Origin: Pseudomonas mosselii
GTDB lineage: Bacteria; Pseudomonadota; Gammaproteobacteria; Pseudomonadales; Pseudomonadaceae
Assembly: GCF_019823065.1 (NCBI RefSeq)
Contig: NZ_CP081966.1
Coordinates: 2,945,501-3,009,500 of the forward strand
Length of the DNA stretch: 64,000 nt
Direction: 5' to 3'
Numbering within the stretch: the stretch's first letter is position 1; every line of letters begins with the position of its first letter. This document shows, one piece after another, positions 26,851 to 35,645 of this stretch. The notes beneath the pieces are model-generated. The model had not been told where the DNA came from. It worked only from the letters and a program-made list of their open reading frames with translations, and made no database searches. The translations under genes and the position numbers were made by a program.

Positions 26851-27996
26851 ATGGATATTCGACAACTGCAACAACTGGTGCCCGACCCCGGGCACGACAT
26901 GGACAGCGCCGCTTGCCTGGCGGCCATCCCGGCCCTGGCACGCCTGGCCGACACCCCGCAGGATCCGACCTATCACGCCGAGGGCGATGTATGGGTCCAC
27001 ACCCGCCTGGTGGTCGAGGCGTTGCTGGCGCAGCGCGCCTACCGCGACGCCAGCGTCGAGCAGCGCTTTGTGCTGTTCTTCGCCGCCTTGCTGCATGACA
27101 TCGCCAAGCCCGACACCACGGTGATCGACCCGCAGACCGGGCGCATCGGCCAACCCGGCCACTCGCGCCGGGGCGCGGTGGATGCGCGTCTGCTGCTGTG
27201 GCGCGCCGGCGTGCCGTTCGCGCTGCGCGAACAGATCTGCCGGATCATCACCGTGCATCAACTGCCGTTTTTTGCCCTGCAGGGCGACCGCAGCGGACGC
27301 AGCGCGGAGTTCCTGCTGCACAAGCTGTCCTGGGAGCTGCCGGTGTGGATGCTCTGCGCGGTGGCCGAGGCCGACATGCAGGGCCGCCACTATGCCGGCA
27401 AGGCCGATGTGCTGACCGCCATCGAACTGTGGCGCGAGCTGGCGGCGGAGGAGGGATGCCTGTACGGCCCACGGGCGTTTGCCGACGACTACACGCGCAT
27501 TCAATACCTGCGTGGCGCCCGTGTGCATCCGGACTATGCGTTGCATGAACCCCAGGGTTCCCAGGTGGTGATGCTCTCGGGTCTTCCGGCCAGCGGCAAG
27601 GACACCTGGACCGCCCGACACCACCCGGACCTGCCGGTGGTGTCGTTCGACGACGCGCGCCAGGCACTGGGCCTGCGCCACGGCCAGAACGAAGGCGCCG
27701 CCGCGCACTACGCCATCGACCGGGCCAAGGCGCTGTTGCGCGAGCGCAGGCCCTTTGTGTGGAACTCGACGCACCTGTCGGCGCAGATGCGCAGCCGTAC
27801 CCTGGACTTGCTGTATGGCTACGGGGCGCAGGTGGAGATCGTCTATCTGGAGCGGCCGGAGGACGAGATCATGCGGCGTAACCAGCGACGGGACACATCG
27901 CTGCGCAATGACGATATACGGCGGATGCTGTTCAAGTGGGAGGTGCCGCTGCCGACGGAGGCGCATCGGGTGAAGTATGAGGTGGTGACGGGGTGA
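26851..27996 (+). CDS. HD-Pnk: HD-domain phosphoesterase fused to polynucleotide kinase
   Basis: 381 residues with AAGGAG before the start. N-terminal HD domain: His42/His50 and HD at 82-83 (LLHDIAKPD), with H-S-R and T-V-H-Q further on. C-terminal kinase: P-loop GLPASGKDT at residues 244-252, SFDDAR and a lid with RRNQRRDTSLRNDDI. The order matches the characterised HD-Pnk type, in which the HD domain removes 2',3'-phosphates and the kinase phosphorylates the 5'-OH. With the ligase next door, this heals then seals broken RNA. No RtcR-type regulator is visible. Confidence 0.9.
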   Translation: MDIRQLQQLVPDPGHDMDSAACLAAIPALARLADTPQDPTYHAEGDVWVHTRLVVEALLAQRAYRDASVEQRFVLFFAALLHDIAKPDTTVIDPQTGRIGQPGHSRRGAVDARLLLWRAGVPFALREQICRIITVHQLPFFALQGDRSGRSAEFLLHKLSWELPVWMLCAVAEADMQGRHYAGKADVLTAIELWRELAAEEGCLYGPRAFADDYTRIQYLRGARVHPDYALHEPQGSQVVMLSGLPASGKDTWTARHHPDLPVVSFDDARQALGLRHGQNEGAAAHYAIDRAKALLRERRPFVWNSTHLSAQMRSRTLDLLYGYGAQVEIVYLERPEDEIMRRNQRRDTSLRNDDIRRMLFKWEVPLPTEAHRVKYEVVTG

Positions 27997-28301
27997 GCGG
28001 CACTCGATCGATCAGTAGCTGGCCACTGGGTTGATATTGGCGGCGCCGATTTCGTCGCTGGGACCGCAGGGTGGGTGGGACAAGGAGTTTTGCTTGCAAG
28101 GCAAGGAAGTGGGCATCTCTGATGTTCAGTACGGGACTCGGCTGCAGGGGAAGCTGTTGAGACTTCAACCAGTATGCGTTTCCCTGATTTGAGTCAGGCA
28201 GGGGCCGGGCTGACGATGCGGTATGCCTGATGCATCTTGTCATTTGCAATGGCTTAGGGCAGGGTCGATGCCATGGACCTATCTGCCAAAGGAACCGCAC
28301 C
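27997..28301. other. Intergenic region
   Basis: 305 bases with no supported gene. The aminotransferase ribosome-binding site AAAGGAACCGCACC is at its right edge. Confidence 0.5.
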
Positions 28302-29435
28302 ATGTCGAAGATCTATCCCGGTATCGATCCCGAAGGGCTGGTCGAGTATTCGGTGGTCTACACGGACCGCTCGCTCAACCACATGTCCCAGTCGTTTCAA
28401 GGTGTGATGAAGAACATTTCAACCACCTTGAAACAGGTCTACAACGCCCAGGCGGTTGCGGTGGTTCCGGGCAGTGGCACATTCGGCATGGAAGCGGTGG
28501 CACGGCAGTTTGCCACCGGCCAGCAATGCCTGGTGATACGCAACGGCTGGTTCAGTTATCGCTGGAGCCAGATCCTTGAAATGGGCAACATCCCGGCGGC
28601 CACAACGGTGCTGAAAGCCCGGCCGGTTGAGATGGGGCGACAGGCTGCCTACGCCCCGGCCCCACTGGACGAAGTGTTGGCGGCCATCGAGTCGCAGAAA
28701 CCGCAGATTGTCTTCGCCCCCCACGTTGAAACGTCATCAGGGATCATCCTGCCCGATGAGTACCTGCGGGCCGTGGGCGATGCCGTGCATGCGGTGGGTG
28801 GCCTGTTCGTCCTGGACTGCATCGCCTCAGGCGCGATCTGGGTTGATATGCACAAATGCGCGGTCGACCTGTTGATCAGCGCACCGCAGAAAGGCTGGAG
28901 CGCCTCACCTTGCTGCGCCCTGGTGATGTTCAGCGCCTTGGCCCTGGAGCGCATCGAATCGACGCAAAGCACCAGCTTCGCTTGCGACTTGAAGAAGTGG
29001 CTTCAGATCATGCAGGCCTATGAGCAGGGCGGCCACGCCTACCATGCGACCATGCCCAGCGATGCCCTGGCGCGGTTCAACGAAGTGATGAAAGAGACGC
29101 AAGCCTACGGTTTCGACAAGGTCTGCGACGAACAACAGGCCCTGGGTGATCGGGTGCGCGCAATGATGACCCGCAAAGGGATCAAGAGCGTGGCCGCAGT
29201 GGGCTTTCAGGCCCCTGGCGTGGTGGTGAGCTACACCGATGATGCCGATATCAAGACTGGTAAGAAGTTTGTCAGCCACGGCCTGCAGATTGCTGCCGGC
29301 GTGCCGTTGCAATGCGACGAGCCTGCCGACTTCCAGACCTTCCGCATCGGCCTGTTCGGGCTGGAAAAGCTGCACAATATCGAGCGTACGGTCAGCACCC
29401 TTGAGCAGGCGCTGGACGAGGTGATGGTTAACTAG
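28302..29435 (+). CDS. Class V PLP-dependent aminotransferase
   Basis: 377 residues, start MSKIYPGIDPEGLVEYSVVYTDRSLNHM. PLP-site features: the glycine-rich GSGTFGMEA, FAPHVETSSGI, DCIASGA, and SAPQKGWSA containing the Schiff-base lysine. It belongs to the alanine-glyoxylate/serine-pyruvate transaminase-like family. No neighbour indicates a pathway, so the amino acid pair is unknown. Confidence 0.88.
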   Translation: MSKIYPGIDPEGLVEYSVVYTDRSLNHMSQSFQGVMKNISTTLKQVYNAQAVAVVPGSGTFGMEAVARQFATGQQCLVIRNGWFSYRWSQILEMGNIPAATTVLKARPVEMGRQAAYAPAPLDEVLAAIESQKPQIVFAPHVETSSGIILPDEYLRAVGDAVHAVGGLFVLDCIASGAIWVDMHKCAVDLLISAPQKGWSASPCCALVMFSALALERIESTQSTSFACDLKKWLQIMQAYEQGGHAYHATMPSDALARFNEVMKETQAYGFDKVCDEQQALGDRVRAMMTRKGIKSVAAVGFQAPGVVVSYTDDADIKTGKKFVSHGLQIAAGVPLQCDEPADFQTFRIGLFGLEKLHNIERTVSTLEQALDEVMVN

Positions 29436-29457
29436 GCGCTCGGTGGGAGAACTTGCA

Positions 29458-30009
29458 ATGACAACAGACGATGCGAGGTCCCGATTCGAAGCCAAGCTTC
29501 TTCGTCCGCTAATGCCCGGTGATGACAGGTCGTGGGCGTTTGCAGTTCTTCCAAGGGATGCGAGTGAACGGCTTCCGCGGCGGGGAAGGACGTCCGTTGA
29601 CGGCACGATCAATGGGCATCCTTTCCGGGCAACCCTGGAACCCGATGGTCAGCTGAGCCATTGGCTGAAGGTCAGTAGCGATTTGCTCGATGCGGCAGAT
29701 GTGGTCGTTGGCGATATCGTTACCCTCGAACTAGTCCCGGTGAAGAAGGAGCCTGAGCCTGATATCCCAGCAGATTTAGAGGAAGCCCTGGCAAGCACAC
29801 CTGAGGCTCAAAAGGTTTGGAGCAGTACGACGACCCTCGCGCGGGTGGACTGGATCCACTGGATTACTTCAGCGAAGCAACTCAAGACGCGTGAAAAGCG
29901 AATAGGTGATGCCTGCGAGATGCTTGCGACCGGCAAGAAGGCGGTTTGCTGCTTCGACTCGTCCGGCTACTACAGCAAAGCATTTCGGGCGCCCGAGGCA
30001 GAAGATTGA
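29458..30009 (+). CDS. YdeI/OmdA-like protein with DUF1905 domain
   Basis: 183 residues from the ATG at 29458 (GGGAGAA upstream; a GTG at 29443 is possible). N-terminal DUF1905 half (FEAKLLRP...SWAFAVLPRDASERLPRRGRTSVDGTINGHPFRATLEPDG), C-terminal bacteriocin-protection/YdeI helical half (LASTPEAQKVWSSTTTLARVDWIHWITSAKQLKTREKRI). The family has been linked to antimicrobial tolerance; function here is unknown. Confidence 0.82.
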   Translation: MTTDDARSRFEAKLLRPLMPGDDRSWAFAVLPRDASERLPRRGRTSVDGTINGHPFRATLEPDGQLSHWLKVSSDLLDAADVVVGDIVTLELVPVKKEPEPDIPADLEEALASTPEAQKVWSSTTTLARVDWIHWITSAKQLKTREKRIGDACEMLATGKKAVCCFDSSGYYSKAFRAPEAED

Positions 30010-30211
30010 CCGTGGTGTAGCTCGGGAACATCCAGGGACGCAACCAGCCCTATGTTGACGACAAGAGAACACTTTTTATGTGCTCTGAATCGGATTTTCC
30101 CTCTTCTCTGTAGTCCGTTTCCGAAACATACTCCCACTGCCTTCCAGCCATTGCAGCAGCCCCATCAGCCATCTAGTCTCGCCAAGTCGCCGCAAAAATC
30201 GACGACACGGT
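30010..30211. other. Intergenic region before the structured leader
   Basis: No supported gene or repeat before the leader RNA that begins about 30213. Confidence 0.4.
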
Positions 30212-30212
30212 T

Positions 30213-30387
30213 TTGACAGACCGTCCCCTGATATACGGATCATGCGCAACGCTCTATGGCGGCTGTGCGTGGGGCACTTCGGTGCGCCGAGTTCCGATAT
30301 CCTCGGTCTGTCAACCCACGTACCGCTGCCACCCATTTGTTTGACAGCAGAGATGTGGTAGCTCCAGTCAGATATCGGAGCTTTATC
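30213..30387 (+). ncRNA. Candidate structured leader (riboregulator) of the DUF6124-type gene
   Basis: An 11-bp perfect inverted repeat (TTGACAGACCG at 30213-30223 with CGGTCTGTCAA at 30304-30314) closes an about 100-nt domain. Inside it, GATATACGG (30230-30238) can pair with CCGATATC (30294-30301), and GCAC-TTCG-GTGC (30274-30285) forms a UUCG-loop hairpin. CCGATATC can instead pair exactly with GATATCGG (30371-30378), which overlaps the Shine-Dalgarno GGAG (30377-30380) of the next gene. AGCTCC (30360-30365) also pairs with GGAGCT (30377-30382), and a second TTGACAG (30341-30347) competes for CTGTCAA. The pattern is that of a mutually exclusive switch. Existence as an RNA is not shown. Confidence 0.5.
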
Positions 30388-30624
30388 ATGTTAAAGATCG
30401 TCCCCGATCCACCGCTACACGACAAATACACCACCCACACCCTCGAAGACCTCCTGGTCCAGATCTCCGAGTACCTCGTCTGCGCCCTAACCGTCAGCCA
30501 GCAGACCGTCCTGCTCCACGCCAAACCGCCAGGCCAGGTCCTGACCCTCGCCGCCATGCACGAAATCGACAGCGCCCGCACCCTGGTGGAGGTGGCGCTG
30601 AGTCGCGTGCAATCCCGGCATTGA
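30388..30624 (+). CDS. Small DUF6124/DUF3077-type protein
   Basis: 78 residues, MLKIVPDPPLHDKYTTHTLEDLLVQISEYLVCALTVSQQTVLLHAKPPGQVL..., a family of small Pseudomonas proteins with many copies per genome and no known role. Start at 30388 with GGAG seven bases upstream. The 5' region carries the structured leader described above. Confidence 0.75.
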   Translation: MLKIVPDPPLHDKYTTHTLEDLLVQISEYLVCALTVSQQTVLLHAKPPGQVLTLAAMHEIDSARTLVEVALSRVQSRH

Positions 30625-30700
30625 TCTGGCGAGCCTGGGCTTGCATCTGATGTTCACCGATCAGGCCCCGCGCCGTTCGCGGGGCCGCAGGAGGAATGGT

Positions 30701-30997
30701 ATGGATAAGGAATTGCAAACCCCGCGCATCAGCAAGCTGGCAACCACTGGCGTCGGGCATTTCGGCGAGGCTGGAGAGGAGGGCGGTCAAGACCCGCTGT
30801 TCCGTGTTGTGGCGGGCCATTCGATGGACCATGCAGTTGAGCAGGCAACCGTGCTGATGTGTGCAGTGCACAAGATCAGCGATCTGGCGATGGCGGAGAC
30901 GGATCATCTGCCGACGTTGCTGACTGCCGTGCATTACCTCAGTGGCATGGCCAAGGCGTTGGCCCAGGATGTGAACCATGGGTTGATGGTTGGTTAG
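30701..30997 (+). CDS. Small DUF6124/DUF3077-type protein
   Basis: 98 residues, starting MDKELQTPRISKLATTGVGHFGEAG with AGGAGG upstream. The C-terminal half (MDHAVEQATVLMCAVHKISDLAMAETDHLPTLLTAVHYLSGMAKAL) matches the same helical family as the gene at 30388. Lies 76 bases after it and is followed by a REP palindrome. Function unknown. Confidence 0.72.
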   Translation: MDKELQTPRISKLATTGVGHFGEAGEEGGQDPLFRVVAGHSMDHAVEQATVLMCAVHKISDLAMAETDHLPTLLTAVHYLSGMAKALAQDVNHGLMVG

Positions 30998-31017
30998 ACC
31001 CCGGGGCCGCTTTGCGG

Positions 31018-31045
31018 CCCATCGCCGGCAAGCCGGCTCCCACAC
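31018..31045. repeat. REP-type palindrome
   Basis: GCGGCCCATCGCCGGCAAGC followed by CGGCTCCCACA: the CCGGCAAGCCGG core with the flanks typical of P. putida-group repetitive extragenic palindromes. Confidence 0.7.
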
Positions 31046-31105
31046 CGACCGTGCCGCATTCAGAATGCGTTATCAGTGGTGCATAGGACGAATGTGCTAG
31101 ATAGC

Positions 31106-31158
31106 CCTTTGCCTTATGTTCAGGGCGAGAAACTGTCGCCCTGAACATAAGGCAAAGG
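31106..31158. repeat. Perfect 23-bp inverted repeat with 7-nt loop
   Basis: Left arm 31106-31128 begins CCTTTGCCTTATGTTC; right arm 31136-31158 is its exact reverse complement; the loop is GAAACTG. It has no T tract, so it is not a standard terminator, and it ends nine bases before an ATG at 31168. Confidence 0.9.
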
Positions 31159-31167
31159 ACTGGCCCC

Positions 31168-31350
31168 ATGACCGCTTTCAAGAAGCAGCTCCTGCCTGTC
31201 GCCTTACTGTGCAATGTCCTCGCTGCGCAGGCGAGCGATGTGCAGATGGGCGACTTCTGGGTAGTCCACTACCAAGGTGGCCTGGGCAAGAACCAGGTTG
31301 TTCGTATTGGGCCTGTTGGCCATATTGCTAAGTGGCTGCGCATCGCTTGA
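31168..31350 (+). CDS. Short exported protein fragment, doubtful
   Basis: 60 residues, MTAFKKQLLPVALLCNVLAAQASDVQMGD..., an apparent signal peptide with signal-peptidase site near AQAS. It overlaps the start of the next lipoprotein gene in another frame, so either this is the truncated head of a lost secreted protein or a real short gene. No family recognised. Confidence 0.35.
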   Translation: MTAFKKQLLPVALLCNVLAAQASDVQMGDFWVVHYQGGLGKNQVVRIGPVGHIAKWLRIA

Positions 31351-31672
31351 AGCCAGCAGTGCCTGGAAAGATCGTCCGGTGGGCGAGCTGATCGATTTCT
31401 TCGGGGTGCCTAGGCAGATCATGGTGGTGCCGGAAGAAGATCTGGTGGTGCTCAGGTACGTGCGCGACAGCAGCTATGTCACGCGTGAAGCTGCGGGCAC
31501 TTACACGGGGCCGCAGAACGGGCAGATCGTGCACACGGAATACTGGGAAGACGTGGAGCACTCAGGCAGCTGTCAGATCGATGTGCTCATCAACAGAGCG
31601 CGACTGGTGCAGAAGGTACGAACGAAGGGACGCTGTGCAGTTGTCGAGATGGCGCCGGCAGCTCGAGCGTGA
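31277..31672 (+). CDS. Small lipoprotein, hypothetical
   Basis: 131 residues with a GTG start and a signal peptide ending in lipobox LSGC (residues 18-21), so it is a predicted lipoprotein. Body: DRPVGELIDFFGVPRQIMVVPEEDLVVLRYVRDSSYVTREAAGTYTGPQNGQIVHTEYWED..., resembling SmpA/OmlA-like folds only weakly. The start is uncertain because it lies inside the preceding short frame. It is the last gene before AT-rich foreign DNA. Confidence 0.7.
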   Translation: MAWARTRLFVLGLLAILLSGCASLEASSAWKDRPVGELIDFFGVPRQIMVVPEEDLVVLRYVRDSSYVTREAAGTYTGPQNGQIVHTEYWEDVEHSGSCQIDVLINRARLVQKVRTKGRCAVVEMAPAARA

Positions 31673-31686
31673 TCTAGCAGACGCAA

Positions 31687-31924
31687 ACCACAGGTGATGT
31701 GATGCCCGATCAAAAAAAAGAATATCATTTATCTCTAATAATCAATCACATACCTTGATTAACTTTTAAAAAATAGACTGACGCGGCAGAAAAGCTAGCA
31801 ATAGTCTATTTTTTGAACGTGACGTCGTATCGTGTTCGGCAGCCAATTTCGATCGTTGATAGAGACTGATGTAAGTCGCCGCTCGGCAGACTTCGCCTAG
31901 ATTAGCGTTGTGGAGAGTACATCC
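31687..31924. mobile_element. Left flank of the Tn7/Tn5053-like element
   Basis: AT-rich DNA contrasting with the GC-rich flank, holding a 12-bp inverted repeat (AAAAAATAGACT at 31768-31779, AGTCTATTTTTT at 31803-31814). The exact transposon end and target duplication could not be fixed by eye. Confidence 0.45.
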
Positions 31925-33742
31925 ATGGCAAATCAGCTAACCCCTGGGGAACTCATTGTCGCCAAGGGAAAAGTTGCGAAAGTCAAACAGGTATTTAGTG
32001 ACAAAACGATAAGGGTAACAATTGTCGACTCTGGTGAAGTAATACTGGTGTCGGCGCGCGACATTCAGCGAATCCCTAGTGTTACGGCAATTAATGGTAG
32101 TGATCATGGGGAGGGTTTGAATGTCAATGATTACACCGTTGATCAACTTTCATTGGCAGCTGAGCGTTTTGAAATTATCAGAAAGTGGAAGGTTGAGGGA
32201 GGGGTAGTCACTAAGTACTGTTCTTTACTGGGTGTATCAAAGAGTTACTTCTATCGTTTGGCTAAAATTTTTGACGCTGACGTAGGCCCACTATCTTTAA
32301 TTGCGCAGACACGGGGTGTCAAGAAAGGCGTTACGAGACTGGATGAGTCGGTTGAGGTCATAATTTTCAAGGCTGCTAAAAAATTCAAGTCGAAAGGAGC
32401 CAGCTACAGCAAAGTGTGGAGCGAGGTGGATGTTGCATGTAAGGAGCAAGGTTTTTCATGCCCTTCCAAAGATACGGTATTGAGGCGTGTACGCTTAATC
32501 CTCTCAGAAAAAACAAGAATGAGAATTAAAGAAGGTCCTGATGCCGCGACGCAAGAATTTTCAGCTCGCCCGGGTAAAAAAAATCTTGAAAGGCCGCTGC
32601 AATGGGTACAGATGGATCACACCCTCGTCGATATAATTCTGTTGGCTGATGATCGCATAAATATTATTGGACGCCCGTGGCTGACAATTGTAATTGATGT
32701 CTATACCAGGGTTATTCTTGGTTACTATCTTAGCCTTTACGTCCCGTCTACTGTTTCAGTGGCTTGCGCTCTTAGTCATTCTGTCCTTCCTAAAGTAAAC
32801 TTTTCGGCAAGTGTTGGCTTGGATCCAGAAGACTACCCCTACTATGGAAAGCCTGAAGTCCTTCATATGGACAATGCCGCAGAGTTCACCAGCCCAAAAT
32901 TTAAAGTAGGGTGTGAATCTTTTGGGATTTCCCCCGAATACCGACCTGTAGGAAGAAAACATTTTGGCGGTCATGTTGAACGGCTGATAGGCACGTTCAT
33001 GACTACTAAGGTGCATTTCTTGCCGGGGACTACAATGTCAAATTCTGTTGCGCGCAGAGGACTTAACAGCGAAAGAAATGCAACCATGACCTTCTCTGAT
33101 TTTTTTCGCTGGTTCTCTCGCGAAGTAGTTGTCTATCACTCAACAGTTCATAGCGCATTAAAGTGTAGCCCGCGACAAGCGTGGACAAACTATTTCGCGC
33201 CCAACGGAGGGCTTCCTTACCCCCCGGCAGGCTTGAATTCCGAGCAATTAAAGATTTGGTTCATGCCTCAAGAAGACCGAAAAATTAATCCTGGTGGCAT
33301 TAATTTGCATGGCCAAGTTTATTGGGATCCTATATTGGGGTCTCATGTGGGGACTAGAAATGTCATAGTCAAATATGACCCGTACGATATGAATGTTGTA
33401 TGGGTGAAATTGGATGGCCAATTTTGCCCAATACACCTGTCTGACGTAACCGTTGAGGCTCCTACCTATGAGGAATATCGTGCCGGCAAGCTCTATCGTC
33501 ACCCAGTCCGCATCGGAGCCATAGATAGTGATGGCGGGTTAAAAGCCTACAGAGGGAAGCAAAAAATTGAAGAGGAAAGTAAAAAGTTAACGCAGAAGGA
33601 AAGACGCCGAGAGGCCGCTGAAAAAGTCTATACTGAGGCAAATCCAAATCCTAGAAGTAGTAGCTTTAACGCTGACAGGGAACATATCAAGCCAAATTAT
33701 TCAGCCTCTCCAAAAAAATTTCGACCTGGGGATGAGTCATGA
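31925..33742 (+). CDS. tniA: DDE transposase of the Tn7/Tn5053 group (TniA/TnsB-like)
   Basis: 605 residues, start at 31925 with GGAG about ten bases upstream. N-terminal HTH region, then the rve/DDE integrase core: first Asp in WVQMDHTLV, second in VLHMDNAAEF, Glu in GGHVERLIGTF, and a C-terminal Mu-type beta-barrel with IVKYDPYDMNVVWVKL. This is the strand-transferase of Tn5053/Tn7-like elements. It overlaps tniB by four bases. The codon use and base composition are strongly AT-shifted, consistent with recent acquisition. Confidence 0.92.
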   Translation: MANQLTPGELIVAKGKVAKVKQVFSDKTIRVTIVDSGEVILVSARDIQRIPSVTAINGSDHGEGLNVNDYTVDQLSLAAERFEIIRKWKVEGGVVTKYCSLLGVSKSYFYRLAKIFDADVGPLSLIAQTRGVKKGVTRLDESVEVIIFKAAKKFKSKGASYSKVWSEVDVACKEQGFSCPSKDTVLRRVRLILSEKTRMRIKEGPDAATQEFSARPGKKNLERPLQWVQMDHTLVDIILLADDRINIIGRPWLTIVIDVYTRVILGYYLSLYVPSTVSVACALSHSVLPKVNFSASVGLDPEDYPYYGKPEVLHMDNAAEFTSPKFKVGCESFGISPEYRPVGRKHFGGHVERLIGTFMTTKVHFLPGTTMSNSVARRGLNSERNATMTFSDFFRWFSREVVVYHSTVHSALKCSPRQAWTNYFAPNGGLPYPPAGLNSEQLKIWFMPQEDRKINPGGINLHGQVYWDPILGSHVGTRNVIVKYDPYDMNVVWVKLDGQFCPIHLSDVTVEAPTYEEYRAGKLYRHPVRIGAIDSDGGLKAYRGKQKIEEESKKLTQKERRREAAEKVYTEANPNPRSSSFNADREHIKPNYSASPKKFRPGDES

Positions 33743-34599
33743 GTGATGAGCACGTCCGGTCGGACATCAGAAAATATTTGTCTTCTAATATTGATACGCG
33801 AATAGCCTTAATTCATCAAGAAATATGGGTGAACAATAACTCTAGTGCAGCTGTTTTTCGCATGATGAATAATATCGCGGATGTACCAGATCGTATGAGT
33901 GCGCCTGCTTTGCTTGTGGTTGGCCCAGGTGGCTCTGGAAAGACGGCTATAATATCTAAGATTCCAAACCATGTAAAAAGGAGTGCAGGGTTGATTTTTG
34001 TCTCCTTGGCTGCATCCCCAGAAATAGATACCAAAAAAAGCCTTAAAGATGAGATAGCTTTAGCGCTCGGAATACCAGTTGGCTCTGGCTCAAGTCGCCG
34101 AAGTAGCTCTGACCTGCCAAGCGAGATTAGAGAGGTTATTAGGCTGAGGCAAATTTGGGGGCTGGTGATCGACGAGTTTCATGATGCACTGCTACGCTCG
34201 AAGCAAGAGCAGCGTTTTAACATGTCTATTCTTAAAAAGCTGCTCGGCCCTGAATATGGATTGAAACTATTTTGCTTTGGCACTGCTAGTGCGCGCAACG
34301 CACTTAAATCCAATTATGAATTTAAGAGACGTTTTCACGAAGTTGCTCTTGATGACTGGATAGAGAGTGAGGAGTTCAGGTCATTCCTCTTGGAGGTAGA
34401 GGAGTCCCTACCGCTAAAACAGCCATCACATTTGTACTCTGAGGAGATGGTAGGCACTATTTTATCTATGTCGAATGGGCGCATGGACAAAACACTCGAA
34501 TTGATAAGGGCGGCTGCCTGTTATGCCATAAAAATGGGGGGGGAGAAGGTGGATGTTGATATGCTGCGGCGAGCAAACAAGAATCCTTGGGGCTATTAG
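33739..34599 (+). CDS. tniB: AAA+ transposition regulator (TniB/TnsC-like)
   Basis: 286 residues. Walker A GPGGSGKTAI, Walker B GLVIDEFHD, arginine-rich sensor regions, all typical of the ATPase that activates TniA at a target chosen by TniQ. ATGA overlap with tniA at its start. No resolvase gene (tniR) is next to it. Confidence 0.9.
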   Translation: MSDEHVRSDIRKYLSSNIDTRIALIHQEIWVNNNSSAAVFRMMNNIADVPDRMSAPALLVVGPGGSGKTAIISKIPNHVKRSAGLIFVSLAASPEIDTKKSLKDEIALALGIPVGSGSSRRSSSDLPSEIREVIRLRQIWGLVIDEFHDALLRSKQEQRFNMSILKKLLGPEYGLKLFCFGTASARNALKSNYEFKRRFHEVALDDWIESEEFRSFLLEVEESLPLKQPSHLYSEEMVGTILSMSNGRMDKTLELIRAAACYAIKMGGEKVDVDMLRRANKNPWGY

Positions 34600-34601
34600 T
34601 A

Positions 34602-35645
34602 GTGAGTTTCTCTGGCTTGCCAACACCAAGTTCTGAAGAAACACTTTCATCTTGGTTGTTTCGATGCAGCATTAATCCAAACGCCGCTGGCTTCCCTCGA
34701 TTATCATCAACAGAACGCCCAGCGTATTGGTGGGAGGGTGTGGAGATCAAATATTCGGACCCAGACTCAGAATTCTTATCCGCCAGCCAGCGATTAAGTT
34801 GTGTAGCCGGGGACATTACCCCTGAACTATTACGAAATTTTTTTTGCCTTCGAGGCGATAAATTAGTCGAATGGAGGTATCGCCGTTTTTTTTGCCCTGA
34901 TTGCTTACGCGATGATGTGGCGAATGGTCGTTTGCCTATATGGCGGAAGGACTGGTGTTACATTTATTCTTGTGTCTGCGCTGCCCATGATCGAGAGTTG
35001 GTGAGACTAGTTGATACACCGCGTTACTCAAGGGCATGGGATGCGTTTGTCCAAAGCTGCAATTCGATATCAAACAATGCCTCCATAGAGGAAACTCTAT
35101 TCTTTCGTTTTTGCTCAAGTACCTTCACAAAGATTGAGCATGCTCTGATCAGTAGAGACAATCAACAACCTACATTGCACGATTTATTTTATAGGCTATT
35201 CAATATTTTCCTTCAATGTCCCTTTCGTGGTAGTAGAGGCGGAATCGCTAGAATCCACTTGCAAACGAGGAAAGATGCACGAGCACCCGACGCAAGCTCT
35301 TTTGAGCAGAGTATATTATTGGGGGCGTCCACGGCCGATCCATCAAGTAGATTTGGTAGTTTGGTCTTAACCGCATCACTACTGGAGATTATCCCCTACT
35401 CAAGGTTTTTGATATTTACTAAACTGTGTGAGAAAAGAAGGGGCGGGATGCTGATCCCAAGAGACCTGCATAAGGCAGCGATTTTTCCATATATCAACAG
35501 GGCAGGCTATGAAACCTTGTACCGTTTTTTAGGGGGTTTCCCTAGGAAAGATTTTCCGTTGCTAGATCGCCATCTTCAACTTCAAGAACATTCGTATGTT
35601 CAAGATGGTGTCCTTGGCAAGCGTCTATTCGGATACTCACAATGA
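34602..35645 (+). CDS. tniQ: Target-selection protein TniQ/TnsD-like
   Basis: About 347 residues from GTG at 34602 (TTG at 34587 is possible). It opens with the TniQ signature FSGLPTPSSEETLSSWLFRC, and has a zinc-finger core RRFFCPDCLRDDV...WCYIYSCVCAAHD (C-x2-C...C-x-C-x3-H). The frame overlaps or abuts the end of tniB. This completes a tniA-tniB-tniQ set without cargo, so the element is about 4 kb. The target it recognises is unknown. Confidence 0.85.
   Translation: MSFSGLPTPSSEETLSSWLFRCSINPNAAGFPRLSSTERPAYWWEGVEIKYSDPDSEFLSASQRLSCVAGDITPELLRNFFCLRGDKLVEWRYRRFFCPDCLRDDVANGRLPIWRKDWCYIYSCVCAAHDRELVRLVDTPRYSRAWDAFVQSCNSISNNASIEETLFFRFCSSTFTKIEHALISRDNQQPTLHDLFYRLFNIFLQCPFRGSRGGIARIHLQTRKDARAPDASSFEQSILLGASTADPSSRFGSLVLTASLLEIIPYSRFLIFTKLCEKRRGGMLIPRDLHKAAIFPYINRAGYETLYRFLGGFPRKDFPLLDRHLQLQEHSYVQDGVLGKRLFGYSQ

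Noticed and set aside
25847..26941. Minus-strand frame over the RNA ligase
   Set aside because: Antisense to the ligase; composition typical of a GC-rich shadow.
30494..31045. Minus-strand frame over the two DUF6124-type genes
   Set aside because: Its C-terminal part is antisense to both genes.
31106..31158. Hairpin as a rho-independent terminator
   Set aside because: No T tract on either side.
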